A stretch of DNA of 48,531 nucleotides from assembly GCA_947384055.1 (NCBI GenBank), contig CANDFO010000013.1, positions 1 to 48,531 on the forward strand, written 5' to 3'. How positions within the stretch are numbered: position 1 is the stretch's first letter; each line of letters opens with the position of its first letter. This document shows positions 1 to 7,984 of the stretch, piece by piece. The position numbers and the translations under genes were made by a program. The notes beneath the pieces were generated by a model. It saw only the letters and a list, made by a program, of their open reading frames with translations. It made no database searches and was not told the DNA's origin. This DNA comes from an uncultured Flavonifractor sp. (GTDB lineage Bacteria > Bacillota > Clostridia > Oscillospirales > Oscillospiraceae).

Positions 1-1751
1 AGATGCTCAAGCAGGGCGGCATTTACCGGGAGAATCAGGCCACCGTGGACCGGGTAATGGATTCCAACGACCTGGAGCGGGAGCGGGGCATTACCATCCT
101 GGCGAAGAATACCGCCGTTTATTACAAGGACGTAAAAATCAACATTGTGGACACCCCCGGCCACGCCGACTTCGGCGGCGAGGTGGAGCGGATTTTGAAG
201 ATGGTCAACGGCGTCATCCTTCTGGTGGACGCCGCCGAGGGGCCCATGCCCCAGACCCGCTTCGTGCTGAGCCGGGCCCTGGAGCTGGGGCACCGGGTCA
301 TTGTGGTGGTCAACAAAATCGACCGGCCGGACCAGCGGATTCACGACGTGGTGAATGAGGTGCTGGAGCTGCTGCTGGACCTGGACGCCACCGCCGAGCA
401 GCTGGACTCCCCCATGCTCTTCTGCTCCGGGCGGCAGGGCACGGCCTCTTATTCCCCCGAGACGGCGGGCCAGGACCTGGTCCCCCTGTTCGAGACCATC
501 CTGGATTACATTCCCGCGCCGGAGGCGGACGTGGAGGCTCCCTTCCAAATGCTGGTCTCCTCCATCGACTACAATGAGTTTGTAGGGCGCATTGCCATCG
601 GCCGCATCGAGCGGGGCACGGTGAGACAGAATCAGGAGATTGCGGTGTGCAATTTCCACACTCCGGAAGCCGCGCCCAAAAAGGCCAAGGCCGTGGCCCT
701 CTATCAGTTCGACGGCCTGGGCCGCTCCGCCGTCACCGAGGCCACGGCGGGCAATATCATCGCTATGAGCGGCATCGGCGACGTGACTATCGGCGACACC
801 ATCTGCGCGCCCGAGGCGGCGGAGCCCATCGAATTTGTAAAAATCTCCGCCCCCACCATTGAGATGACCTTCTCGGTCAACGATTCCCCCTTTGCAGGCC
901 GGGAGGGAAAGTTTGTCACCTCCCGCCAGCTGCGGGAGCGGCTCTTCCGGGAGACGCTGAAGGACGTATCCCTGCGGGTCAGCGAGACCGACTCCACCGA
1001 CGCTTTCAATGTGGCGGGCCGGGGCGAGATGAGCCTGTCCATCCTCATTGAGACCATGCGCCGGGAGGGGTACGAGTTCCAGGTGTCTCCCCCCCGGGTG
1101 CTCTACCAGGAGGTGGACGGCAAAAAGTGCGAACCCATCGAGCGCCTGGTGGCCGACGTGCCCGCCGACGCCGTGGGAGCGGTCATTGAAAAGATCGGCT
1201 CCCGCAAGGGCGACCTGGTGGAGATGACCCCTGTGGGCGAGCGGATGAAGCTGGAGTTTCTGGTGCCCGCCCGGGGTCTGTTCGGCTACCGCAACGAATT
1301 TTTGACCGACACCAAGGGCGAGGGCATCATGGCCTCCGTGTTCGACTCCTACGCCCCGGTGAAGGGGGAGATCCAGCGGCGCAATTCCGGCTCCCTGGTA
1401 TCTTTCGAGACCGGCGAGAGCGTCACCTACGGTCTCTTCAACGCCCAGGAGCGGGGGGTGCTCTTCATCGGCGCCGGCGTACCGGTGTACGCCGGTATGG
1501 TGGTGGGGGAGACCCCCAAGCAGGAGGATATCTCGGTCAATATCTGCAAGAAGAAGCAGCTGACCAATATGCGGGCCTCCGGCTCTGACGAGGCCCTGCG
1601 GCTGACCCCGCCCCGGCAGCTCTCCCTGGAGCAGTGCCTGGAGTTTTTGGCCGACGACGAGCTGCTGGAGGTCACGCCGGAAAATCTGCGGCTGCGCAAG
1701 CGCATCCTCAGCCACGCCGACCGCATGAAGGCCCTCAAGGGCGGAAAGTAA
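1..1751 (+). CDS. typA: BipA/TypA ribosome-associated GTPase, 5' partial
   Basis: Translational GTPase of the BipA/TypA family, which binds the ribosome and helps 50S assembly and stress adaptation. The reading frame is open from the window edge and the first in-frame ATG is internal: the G1 P-loop (GHVDHGKT) lies upstream of the window. G2 (RGITI), G3 (DTPGH) and G4 (NKID) are visible in the first ~110 residues. They are followed by the beta-barrel domain, the EF-G-like domains III/V (GRGEMSLSILIE; ARGLFGYRNEF) and the BipA-specific C-terminal domain (TNMRASGSDEALRLTPPR), which separates it from EF-G and LepA. The end is complete. A family A repeat and then a strong terminator follow, so it is probably the last gene of its transcript. 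Confidence 0.97.
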   Translation, partial: MLKQGGIYRENQATVDRVMDSNDLERERGITILAKNTAVYYKDVKINIVDTPGHADFGGEVERILKMVNGVILLVDAAEGPMPQTRFVLSRALELGHRVIVVVNKIDRPDQRIHDVVNEVLELLLDLDATAEQLDSPMLFCSGRQGTASYSPETAGQDLVPLFETILDYIPAPEADVEAPFQMLVSSIDYNEFVGRIAIGRIERGTVRQNQEIAVCNFHTPEAAPKKAKAVALYQFDGLGRSAVTEATAGNIIAMSGIGDVTIGDTICAPEAAEPIEFVKISAPTIEMTFSVNDSPFAGREGKFVTSRQLRERLFRETLKDVSLRVSETDSTDAFNVAGRGEMSLSILIETMRREGYEFQVSPPRVLYQEVDGKKCEPIERLVADVPADAVGAVIEKIGSRKGDLVEMTPVGERMKLEFLVPARGLFGYRNEFLTDTKGEGIMASVFDSYAPVKGEIQRRNSGSLVSFETGESVTYGLFNAQERGVLFIGAGVPVYAGMVVGETPKQEDISVNICKKKQLTNMRASGSDEALRLTPPRQLSLEQCLEFLADDELLEVTPENLRLRKRILSHADRMKALKGGK

Positions 1752-1780
1752 GCGTCCGTCTTCATCGCCGGACGGCTCTC

Positions 1781-1943
1781 AGAACCTGTATTCATAACCG
1801 TGGAATGCCGGATGGACGAGGATTTTCCCCGCCAGACAAGGAGATGTTCTGCGGCCATCCTGACGGATGGCAAGGGAAAACGACGCAGTATGGCGGGAAA
1901 AGGACCGCTCAGACGGCGTTCAACGGTTGTGAATACTGGTTCT
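1781..1943. repeat. Family A repeat, copy A1 (MITE-like hairpin element)
   Basis: 163-bp element with imperfect terminal inverted repeats, AGAACCTGTATTCATAACCG at 1781-1800 and CGGTTGTGAATACTGGTTCT at 1924-1943. The complementarity continues inward for about 57 bases per arm, and the apex holds a perfect CCATCC-tgac-GGATGG hairpin at 1855-1870. A near full-length relative lies at 11238-11400. It contains no plausible gene. The right end directly abuts the typA terminator stem. No clear target-site duplication is visible, although some ends are flanked by TA. Confidence 0.85.
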
Positions 1944-2000
1944 AAATCTCACGGCAGGGCGGCTCTTGTCAGGACCGCGGACCCTGCCGTGAGATTTTTT
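1944..2000 (+). terminator. typA terminator
   Basis: 16-base stem AAATCTCACGGCAGGG (1944-1959) pairs with CCCTGCCGTGAGATTT (1982-1997) and runs into TTTTTT. It lies 192 bases past the typA stop because family A copy A1 sits between the gene and the hairpin. Confidence 0.85.
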
Positions 2001-2078
2001 GCGCCCCTCCCCCCGTGCCGCCCCGGTCCGCGGCCCGGACCCGCTCCCGGAGCATTTTGCCTGAAGAGGCAATTGCAG

Positions 2079-2107
2079 TTGATTTTCCCCGCGGTTTCCT
2101 GTAAAAT
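2079..2107 (+). promoter_or_regulatory. Promoter of the GT4 gene
   Basis: TTGATT (2079-2084), 17-base spacer, TAAAAT (2102-2107): a good sigma-A-type promoter about 48 bases before the start codon. Confidence 0.6.
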
Positions 2108-2154
2108 GGACTTTGACCGGACACACCCGGTCCGGTGCAAAGGAGGCGCGCCTT

Positions 2155-3255
2155 ATGAAGGTACTCTATCTGCTCAACTACGCCGGAAAAGCCGGTACGG
2201 AGCGGTATGTGGAGACTCTGGCCCGATATGGCTCCGCGGCGGGACTGGTGCAGCCCTATTTCGCCTATCACCAGGGCGGGCTGCTGGTGGAACGGATGGA
2301 GGCCCTGGGCGTGCCGGTGCGCCGACTGGAAATGCGCCGCCGCTTCGACTGGAAGGCCGCCCGGGAGCTGGCGGAACTGTGCGACCAGTGGGCGATTGAT
2401 CTGGTCCACTGCCACTACCTGCGGGAGCACTACACCGCGCTGCTGGCCAAGCGCTATAACCCCGGGCTCCGGGTGGTCTACACCAACCACTTTGTCCAGG
2501 CCAACGACGCCTTCACCCGCCTGAGCAACCGGATCCTGGACCGGAGGCAGGACCAGATTATCGCCGTGTGCAATCGGGGGCGGGAGCAGCTCATCGCCAA
2601 CGGCTGGAGCGGGGAACGCATCCGGGTGGTATTCAACGCCGTGGACCCGGCGGCCTGGACCGGCGGCCGGGAGACGTCTACCCTCCGACAGGAGCTGGGG
2701 CTGGATGAATCGCGGTTCGTCATGCTGTGCGCCTCCCGCTTTGCGGAGGACAAAGGGCACCGCTATCTGCTGGACTCCGTTAAGCTGCTGAAGGAGCGGA
2801 CCGGGCTCCCCTTCACCCTGGTTCTGGCGGGGGACGGTCCCCTGCTGGCGCCCGCCCAAAAGCAGGCGGAGGAGCTGGAGCTGGGGGACTGCGTCCGGTT
2901 CATCGGCTTCCGGAAGGACATCAAAAACCTTTACAAGGGGGCGGACCTGTACGTCAACTCCTCCCGGCACGAGGCGCTGTCCTTCCTGATTATTGAGGCT
3001 ATGGCCGCGGGCCTGCCGGTGGTCGCCACCGATATGGGAGGCAACTCCGATATTGTCAATGAAGAGGCCGGGTGCGGCCTGCTGGTGGAGTATGACAACC
3101 CGGACTCCATGGCGGCTGCCATGCAGCGGTTTTTGGAGGACCCCGCCTTTGCCGCCCGCTGCCGGGAAAATGCGGGCAGGACCATAGAGGAAAAATTTGA
3201 AATACACAAGATGATCCAGGCCACCTATGAGGTCTATCAGGCAGCGCTGCGGTAA
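2155..3255 (+). CDS. GT4-family glycosyltransferase
   Basis: 366-aa GT-B retaining glycosyltransferase (glycosyltransferase family 4), probably transferring a sugar from an NDP-sugar to a lipid-linked or surface glycan on the cytoplasmic side. The N-terminal acceptor domain begins MKVLYLLNYAGKAGTERYV. The C-terminal donor domain holds the family E-x7-E motif (E273 and E281 in HEALSFLIIE) and AAGLPVVATDMGG. The start at 2155 is chosen because AAAGGAGG lies just upstream; the frame stays open further 5' but without an RBS. The promoter sits at 2079-2107. With the O-antigen-ligase-like gene and the MBOAT/DHHW pair downstream it suggests a surface polysaccharide function; the sugar cannot be read from the sequence. 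Confidence 0.92.
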   Translation: MKVLYLLNYAGKAGTERYVETLARYGSAAGLVQPYFAYHQGGLLVERMEALGVPVRRLEMRRRFDWKAARELAELCDQWAIDLVHCHYLREHYTALLAKRYNPGLRVVYTNHFVQANDAFTRLSNRILDRRQDQIIAVCNRGREQLIANGWSGERIRVVFNAVDPAAWTGGRETSTLRQELGLDESRFVMLCASRFAEDKGHRYLLDSVKLLKERTGLPFTLVLAGDGPLLAPAQKQAEELELGDCVRFIGFRKDIKNLYKGADLYVNSSRHEALSFLIIEAMAAGLPVVATDMGGNSDIVNEEAGCGLLVEYDNPDSMAAAMQRFLEDPAFAARCRENAGRTIEEKFEIHKMIQATYEVYQAALR

Positions 3256-3351
3256 GCCGAGTCCCAATTCGACTTTGTGTTCCCTGTAAAAACGCGTTGG
3301 ATAAATATACAGCACGATACAAGGAATAGTCTTAAAAGCGAAGGATACGAA

Positions 3352-3594
3352 ATGAATGATTTAATTGAAAATATTGATAAACTTCACACAACAGAAATGG
3401 GTGTAAAGCGAATAAAAAGGAACTGCCAGATCGAAACAGATGATGTTGTTCAATGGAGCAAAGTACGGATTTTGGATACAACCGCAAGCACGGAAAGGAT
3501 CGGGAAAAATTGGTATATAGCTTTAGGTGATTACAAAATAACTGTACATGCACATAGCTATACAATTATTACTGCGCATAAGGTCAAACCGTAA
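3352..3594 (+). CDS. DUF3781 family small protein
   Basis: 80-aa protein starting MNDLIENIDKLHTTEMG and containing KNWYIALGDYKITVHAHSYT, which I recognise as the DUF3781 family of small Firmicutes proteins with no assigned function. The start at 3352 has a weak upstream AAGGA; in-frame codons further 5' match nothing in the family. Base composition is strikingly AT-rich from about 3285 to 3660 compared with the GC-rich genes on both sides, which suggests a recent insertion. No membrane segment or signal peptide. It interrupts the glycan genes but has no obvious link to them. Confidence 0.75.
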   Translation: MNDLIENIDKLHTTEMGVKRIKRNCQIETDDVVQWSKVRILDTTASTERIGKNWYIALGDYKITVHAHSYTIITAHKVKP

Positions 3595-3695
3595 TCCGCA
3601 CAATTTTTATTCATGAATGATTACACACCAGAAACGAGTGTTAAAGCACCAGGAACACAAAAGGGAACTGGGAGTAAGCCGAAAGGGAGCATATT

Positions 3696-5231
3696 ATGAG
3701 TGCAATTGTACAAAACAGCGGAGTTGTGCGGTTCCTGCTGGCCCTCTGGGGGGCGCTGGCGGAGGCCGGGCGGCAGAGCGCCGCCGGAGGGGTTCTCCGC
3801 CGGACGGAGGACTGGTTCGGCCGAACCGCGGAGGGCAGCGTCCTGTGGACATTCCTGTGGCGGGAGGGAACCCTGCTCCGGGCGTGGCCCCACAGCGTTT
3901 CCTGTCCGCTGTTTACGGGCATTGTCAACCTCCCCTGCGCGGCGGCCAAGTGGATTTACAAGGCAGGCCGCCGGGTGTGGGACGGAAGCCTGTGCTTCCG
4001 TATGGTCTCCGCCCTGGGCGGGGCGGCCTTCTTTTTCCTGGGTCTCTTCATGCTGGTAATGCTGATGGCCCCCCACGCTGTCTGGAACAACGTGTATGGC
4101 TTTGCCGGGGCCCTGGGGCTGCTGTGCCTCTTCATACTGGGCAGCGCCTCCCGCCCCGGGCGGCGGCTCCAGCTGGACCGGCTGGGACCCTATATGATCT
4201 TCTATATGGGCTTTATCTGCATTGCCCTGGCCGGTTCCCTGGCCACTCGCCTGTCTATGCGGTTTTTCTTCTTCCATCTGACCGGCTTTTTGCTGGTGCT
4301 GGTGCTGGTGAGCTCCGTGCGGAAATACGAGCAGCTCCAGCTCGCGGTGGCCCTGGCGGTGACGGGTATCTCGGCGGCGGCTCTGTACGGCTGTTATCAG
4401 GGCTATGTAGGCGTGGAAATCGTGGCCTCCCAGCAGGACATGATTGTCAACGCCGGAATGCCCGGCCGGGTGTACTCCTTCTTTGACAACCCCAACAATT
4501 TTGCCGAACAGCTGGCTATGCTTCTGCCTCTGGACCTGGCCCTGTTCCTCAACTGCCGCTGGCGGGGAAAGCTCCTCTCCCTGTGCTCCCTGGCGCTGGG
4601 TGCGGCGGCCATCGGCTTCACCTACTCCCGGTCCGGCTGGATCGGGCTGGCCCTGGCGGTGGTGGTCTTTGCGGCCCTGCTGGACTGGCGGTTCGTGCCG
4701 GCGCTGTTTCTGCTGGGTGTGGCGGCCATTCCCCTGCTGCCGGAGACCATTTACAACCGCATTCAAACCATTGGCGACACCAGGGATACCTCCACCCGTT
4801 ACCGCTTTGACATCTACAAAGCCACCGCCAACCTCATGCGGGACTATTGGGTCCGGGGCGTGGGACTGGGCACCGATATTATGAAGCGGACCTTTCAGAC
4901 CTACCCCACCATTTTTGACGGGTCCTACCCGGTGCATACCCACAATAATTATCTACAGATGTGGGGCGAGACCGGCATCTGGGGCATTCTGTCCTTCCTG
5001 GCCCTGCTGCTCTACCAGCTGAAATCCGGGGTAAAATCGGTGGTCTCCGCCGGGGATAAGCGGGTCAAGCGGCTGCTGGCCGCCGCGGTGGGCGGCTTCT
5101 GCGGCATTCTGGTGGTGGGTGTGGCTGAATACACCTGGTATTACCCCCGCAATATGTTTACCTGGTGGTTCCTGTTCGGCGTCATCGCCGCCTGTGTCAA
5201 GCTGGTGCGCCTGGAGCGGGAAAAACCGTAA
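3696..5231 (+). CDS. O-antigen ligase/polymerase-like membrane protein
   Basis: 511-aa polytopic membrane protein of the O-antigen ligase (Wzy_C/WaaL) superfamily. These enzymes act at the outer face of the membrane, joining or polymerising undecaprenyl-linked glycans. An unusual hydrophilic-to-amphipathic N-terminus of about 110 residues precedes roughly ten hydrophobic helices. The large extracytoplasmic loop before the last helices carries VHTHNNYLQMWGETGIWG, the H-x-H-N-N-L motif typical of the family, and an upstream loop has FDNPNNFAEQL. The start ATG follows GGGAG in AAAGGGAGCATATT. Only a stem (5241-5277) without a T-run follows. Ligase and polymerase cannot be separated by sequence alone. 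Confidence 0.88.
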   Translation: MSAIVQNSGVVRFLLALWGALAEAGRQSAAGGVLRRTEDWFGRTAEGSVLWTFLWREGTLLRAWPHSVSCPLFTGIVNLPCAAAKWIYKAGRRVWDGSLCFRMVSALGGAAFFFLGLFMLVMLMAPHAVWNNVYGFAGALGLLCLFILGSASRPGRRLQLDRLGPYMIFYMGFICIALAGSLATRLSMRFFFFHLTGFLLVLVLVSSVRKYEQLQLAVALAVTGISAAALYGCYQGYVGVEIVASQQDMIVNAGMPGRVYSFFDNPNNFAEQLAMLLPLDLALFLNCRWRGKLLSLCSLALGAAAIGFTYSRSGWIGLALAVVVFAALLDWRFVPALFLLGVAAIPLLPETIYNRIQTIGDTRDTSTRYRFDIYKATANLMRDYWVRGVGLGTDIMKRTFQTYPTIFDGSYPVHTHNNYLQMWGETGIWGILSFLALLLYQLKSGVKSVVSAGDKRVKRLLAAAVGGFCGILVVGVAEYTWYYPRNMFTWWFLFGVIAACVKLVRLEREKP

Positions 5232-5240
5232 AGCTATCCG

Positions 5241-5277
5241 GCAAAGGCCGTCTGCGGAAACAGCGGGCGGCCTTTGC
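5241..5277 (+). terminator. Weak terminator-like hairpin
   Basis: GCAAAGGCCG (5241-5250) pairs with CGGCCTTTGC (5268-5277). There is no U-tract, so it may only be a 3' stabilising stem. Confidence 0.4.
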
Positions 5278-5453
5278 TGTCCACAAAAAGACGGCCGTCC
5301 GCCGGGAACTCAACCTGCTTTTGGGCAGATTGCCGGTATTTCAGTCGAAGCGGCGACTTTCTCCGCGGCGCGGAACTTTTATCCACGGCCCGGCGTCAAA
5401 ATAGGCGGACCCACCCAAAGCAGAACATAAAAACACAAAAAAGGAGATCAACC

Positions 5454-6161
5454 ATGAATCGACGTTTCCCTGCCCTGGTCCTCACCGGGGCACTGTGCCT
5501 GAGCCTGCTGAGCGCCTGCGGCGGTACGCAGCCCCCCGCGGCAGACCCCACCCCTACTCCCGTTCAGACGGAGACCGCGGCGCCCTCTCCGGCGGATACC
5601 CCGGCGGTTACAAGCACCCCCGCTCCGGAGAGCACGCCCGCCGGTACGGACAACCCGGCCCAAACCCCGCCGGAGTCCGCTTCTCCCAAGCCTCAGCCCA
5701 CCAGGACTCCGGCTCCCACGCCCCCCGCAAAGGACCCGGCCCCCACGCCTACCCCCTCCGAAGAGGAGTCCGGAGATACAGACGTGGCGCAGACAGTGTG
5801 GAGCCGCATTGAGAGCGAGATAGAGCTGCCCTCCCTGATGGACATGGACGACGAAGTCCTGTCGGCCCTCTACGGCATCGACAGCGCCGACCTGGAGACC
5901 TACATTGGAAAGGTCCCTCTGATGAACGTTCAGGCCACTGAGTTTTTCATCGCCCAGGTAAAGGAGGGCTCCATGGACACGGTAAAGGCCGGGGTGGAGC
6001 GCCGCCAGGCCGACCTGGAGGCCCAGTGGTCCACCTACCTGCCGGAGCAGCTGGAGCTGGTGCAGAATTATAAGCTGATCACCAGCGGCAATTACCTGTT
6101 CTTTGCCATCAGCTACGAGGCCGACCAGGCGGCCCAGATTTTTGATGACTGTACAAACTGA
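5454..6161 (+). CDS. DUF4358 domain lipoprotein
   Basis: 235-aa exported lipoprotein. A signal peptide (residues 1-21) ends in the lipobox LLSAC with Cys22 as lipidation site. Residues ~25-107 are a Pro/Thr/Ala-rich tether suited to spanning the cell wall. Residues ~108-235 form a compact domain with AYGIDS-type spacing (LYGIDSADLETYIGKVP, ATEFFIAQV), which I assign to DUF4358, a Firmicutes domain of unknown function. The start at 5454 follows AAAAAGGAGATCAACC, and the lipobox spacing confirms it; longer in-frame extension would destroy the signal peptide. Function unknown; it is anchored outside the membrane. Confidence 0.85.
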   Translation: MNRRFPALVLTGALCLSLLSACGGTQPPAADPTPTPVQTETAAPSPADTPAVTSTPAPESTPAGTDNPAQTPPESASPKPQPTRTPAPTPPAKDPAPTPTPSEEESGDTDVAQTVWSRIESEIELPSLMDMDDEVLSALYGIDSADLETYIGKVPLMNVQATEFFIAQVKEGSMDTVKAGVERRQADLEAQWSTYLPEQLELVQNYKLITSGNYLFFAISYEADQAAQIFDDCTN

Positions 6162-6186
6162 GCGGAATCGGGTATACTATAGTCAA

Positions 6187-6370
6187 AGCGGTTCAAAAGG
6201 AGCGATTTGCTCCTTTTGAACCCTGCGGCGAAAATCGCCGCAGGGACCGCTCATGCGGCCCTGCTTTGGACTTCATAGACGCCGCTGGCGTGCATTGCAC
6301 GCTCCAGTGGGCCATTGGCCCACTGGAGGAAAAAGCGCATTTTGCGCTTTTTCAACTGCGGCGACTATAT
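6187..6370. repeat. Family C: tandem array of perfect short-loop hairpins
   Basis: Five consecutive perfect palindromes: 14-bp stem 6190-6203/6209-6222 (loop GATTT); 11-bp stem 6221-6231/6235-6245 (loop AAA); GCGTGCA-t-TGCACGC at 6288-6302; 12-bp stem 6302-6313/6317-6328 (loop ATT); 10-bp stem 6330-6339/6343-6352 (loop TTT). AGCGGT (6187) and ACCGCT (6246) enclose the first two. The last 35 bases (6336-6370) recur inverted and identical at 42912-42946. A sixth hairpin, at 6381-6414, is a terminator. The array fills most of the 324-base gap 6162-6485 and I see no gene in it. Confidence 0.85.
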
Positions 6371-6380
6371 TTCCGAACTG

Positions 6381-6418
6381 GCCCCGCCCGGCGGGTTTCT
6401 CTGCCGGGCGGGGCTTTT
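6381..6418 (+). terminator. Terminator before the MBOAT gene
   Basis: GCCCCGCCCGGC (6381-6392) pairs with GCCGGGCGGGGC (6403-6414) and is followed by TTTT. It closes the transcript of the DUF4358 gene and isolates the MBOAT gene. Confidence 0.8.
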
Positions 6419-6485
6419 AGAGCCGTACGCGCATCCCGCGTCGGATGCCGGTTCTTCCGGATACTGATGAAAGAAGGCGGCGCCT

Positions 6486-7889
6486 TTGGTCTTTTCCAGT
6501 CTGTATTTTTTGTTTCTCTATCTCCCGGTTGTATTGTTTGTTTACTATATAGCCCCTCTCCGCTGGCGCAACGGCATCCTGCTGCTCTTCAACCTGATTT
6601 TCTACGCCTGGGGGGAGCCGGTCTACATTCTTATCATGTTTGCCTCCATCGCCATTGACTACACCCACGGGATGCTGGTGGAGCGCTGCAAGCGCAGGGA
6701 CAACGACCGGGGCGCGCGGCTGGCGGTGGCCTCGTCCGTAATCTTTAACCTGGCGCTGCTGTTCTTCTTCAAATACTGGGACTTCATCGCCGGCAGCCTG
6801 GCGGCGGCGGGACTGAATTTTATGCCCGAGCTGGGTCTCCGCCTGCCCATCGGCATCTCCTTCTACACCTTCCAGACCATGAGCTACACCATCGACGTAT
6901 ACCGGGGCGACGCCAAAGTCCAGCGGAATATCATCAATTTCGGAACCTTTGTCACTCTGTTTCCCCAGCTCATCGCCGGACCTATCATCAAATACAAGGA
7001 CCTGGGCGGACAGCTGGACCGGCGGGAGCACACGGCGGAGCGCTTTGCCTCCGGCGTACAGATCTTTACGGCTGGCCTGGCCAAGAAGGTCCTGCTGGCC
7101 AACAACCTGGGAAGCCTCTGGGATTTCTATAAAGCCCTGCCTCCGGAGCAGCTCACCACCGCCGGGGCGTGGCTGGGCGTGACCGCCTTTTCCCTCCAGC
7201 TCTATTTCGATTTCTCCGGCTACTCGGACATGGCCATCGGCCTGGGGCGGATGCTGGGCTTTGAGTTTCTGCGCAACTTTAATTATCCCTACATCTCCCG
7301 CTCCATCACCGAGTTCTGGCGCCGGTGGCACATCTCTCTGGGGTCCTGGTTCCGGGAGTATATGTATATCCCTATGGGGGGCAACCGGGTCAGCCGCCCC
7401 CGCCTGTTCCTGAACCTGCTGGTGGTATGGGCCGCCACCGGCATCTGGCACGGGGCCAGCTGGAATTTCCTGCTCTGGGGGCTCTACTTTGCTCTCCTGC
7501 TGATTCTGGAAAAGGCCTTTCTGCTCAAAGTGCTGGAGAAGCTCCCCCGGCCCCTCCAGCATCTGTATACGGTCTTCCTGGCGGTGGTCAGCTGGGCCAT
7601 CTTCGCGGTGGAGGACTTGGGCCATCTGGGAGTCTACCTGAAAGCCATGTTCGGCCTGGCGGCCGCAGGCGGTTGGGACGGCGTATTTTGGTACTGTCTG
7701 CGCAGCTACCTGCCGGTGCTGCTCATTGCCGCCATCGCCTCCACCCCTCTGTCCGTCAGGGTGTGGGAGCGCCTGCCGGCGCGGGCCGTCCAGGTGCTCC
7801 TGCCGGTGCTGCTGCTGGCGGGGCTGACCGTCTGTACCGCGTATCTGGTGGACGCCACCTACAATCCCTTCCTCTATTTCCGCTTCTGA
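6486..7889 (+). CDS. MBOAT family O-acyltransferase (AlgI/PatA-like)
   Basis: 467-aa multi-spanning membrane O-acyltransferase. This family moves acyl (usually acetyl) groups across the membrane for modification of surface polymers, as AlgI does for alginate, PatA for peptidoglycan and DltB for teichoic acid. The catalytic His322 lies in GIWHGASWNFLLWG, with the second signature RRWHISLGSWFREYMYIP before it. Start is TTG at 6486, supported by AAGGCGG eight bases upstream and by the family N-terminus VFSSLYFLFLYLPVV. The DHHW-protein gene follows after 95 bases, the classic partner arrangement. The acyl acceptor is probably the glycan made by the upstream genes, which is inference. Confidence 0.93.
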   Translation: MVFSSLYFLFLYLPVVLFVYYIAPLRWRNGILLLFNLIFYAWGEPVYILIMFASIAIDYTHGMLVERCKRRDNDRGARLAVASSVIFNLALLFFFKYWDFIAGSLAAAGLNFMPELGLRLPIGISFYTFQTMSYTIDVYRGDAKVQRNIINFGTFVTLFPQLIAGPIIKYKDLGGQLDRREHTAERFASGVQIFTAGLAKKVLLANNLGSLWDFYKALPPEQLTTAGAWLGVTAFSLQLYFDFSGYSDMAIGLGRMLGFEFLRNFNYPYISRSITEFWRRWHISLGSWFREYMYIPMGGNRVSRPRLFLNLLVVWAATGIWHGASWNFLLWGLYFALLLILEKAFLLKVLEKLPRPLQHLYTVFLAVVSWAIFAVEDLGHLGVYLKAMFGLAAAGGWDGVFWYCLRSYLPVLLIAAIASTPLSVRVWERLPARAVQVLLPVLLLAGLTVCTAYLVDATYNPFLYFRF

Positions 7890-7984
7890 CGAACGGCATC
7901 CTCCGCCTCGCCCTGCAAAAATCCGGCCCAAAGGCAAATACAATGTTCTAGCTTGGTAGAGTACTAGGCCTGTGAGGTGAAAGT

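Noticed and set aside
1969..3315. 448-codon minus-strand open frame opposite the GT4 gene
   Set aside because: High GC makes long antisense frames common; this one mirrors a clear glycosyltransferase and crosses a terminator. Similar antisense frames opposite SpoIIE, GH94 and others were dropped for the same reason.
6266..6658. 130-codon plus-strand open frame over the hairpin array
   Set aside because: It reads through perfect palindromes and a terminator and overlaps the well-supported MBOAT gene in another frame.
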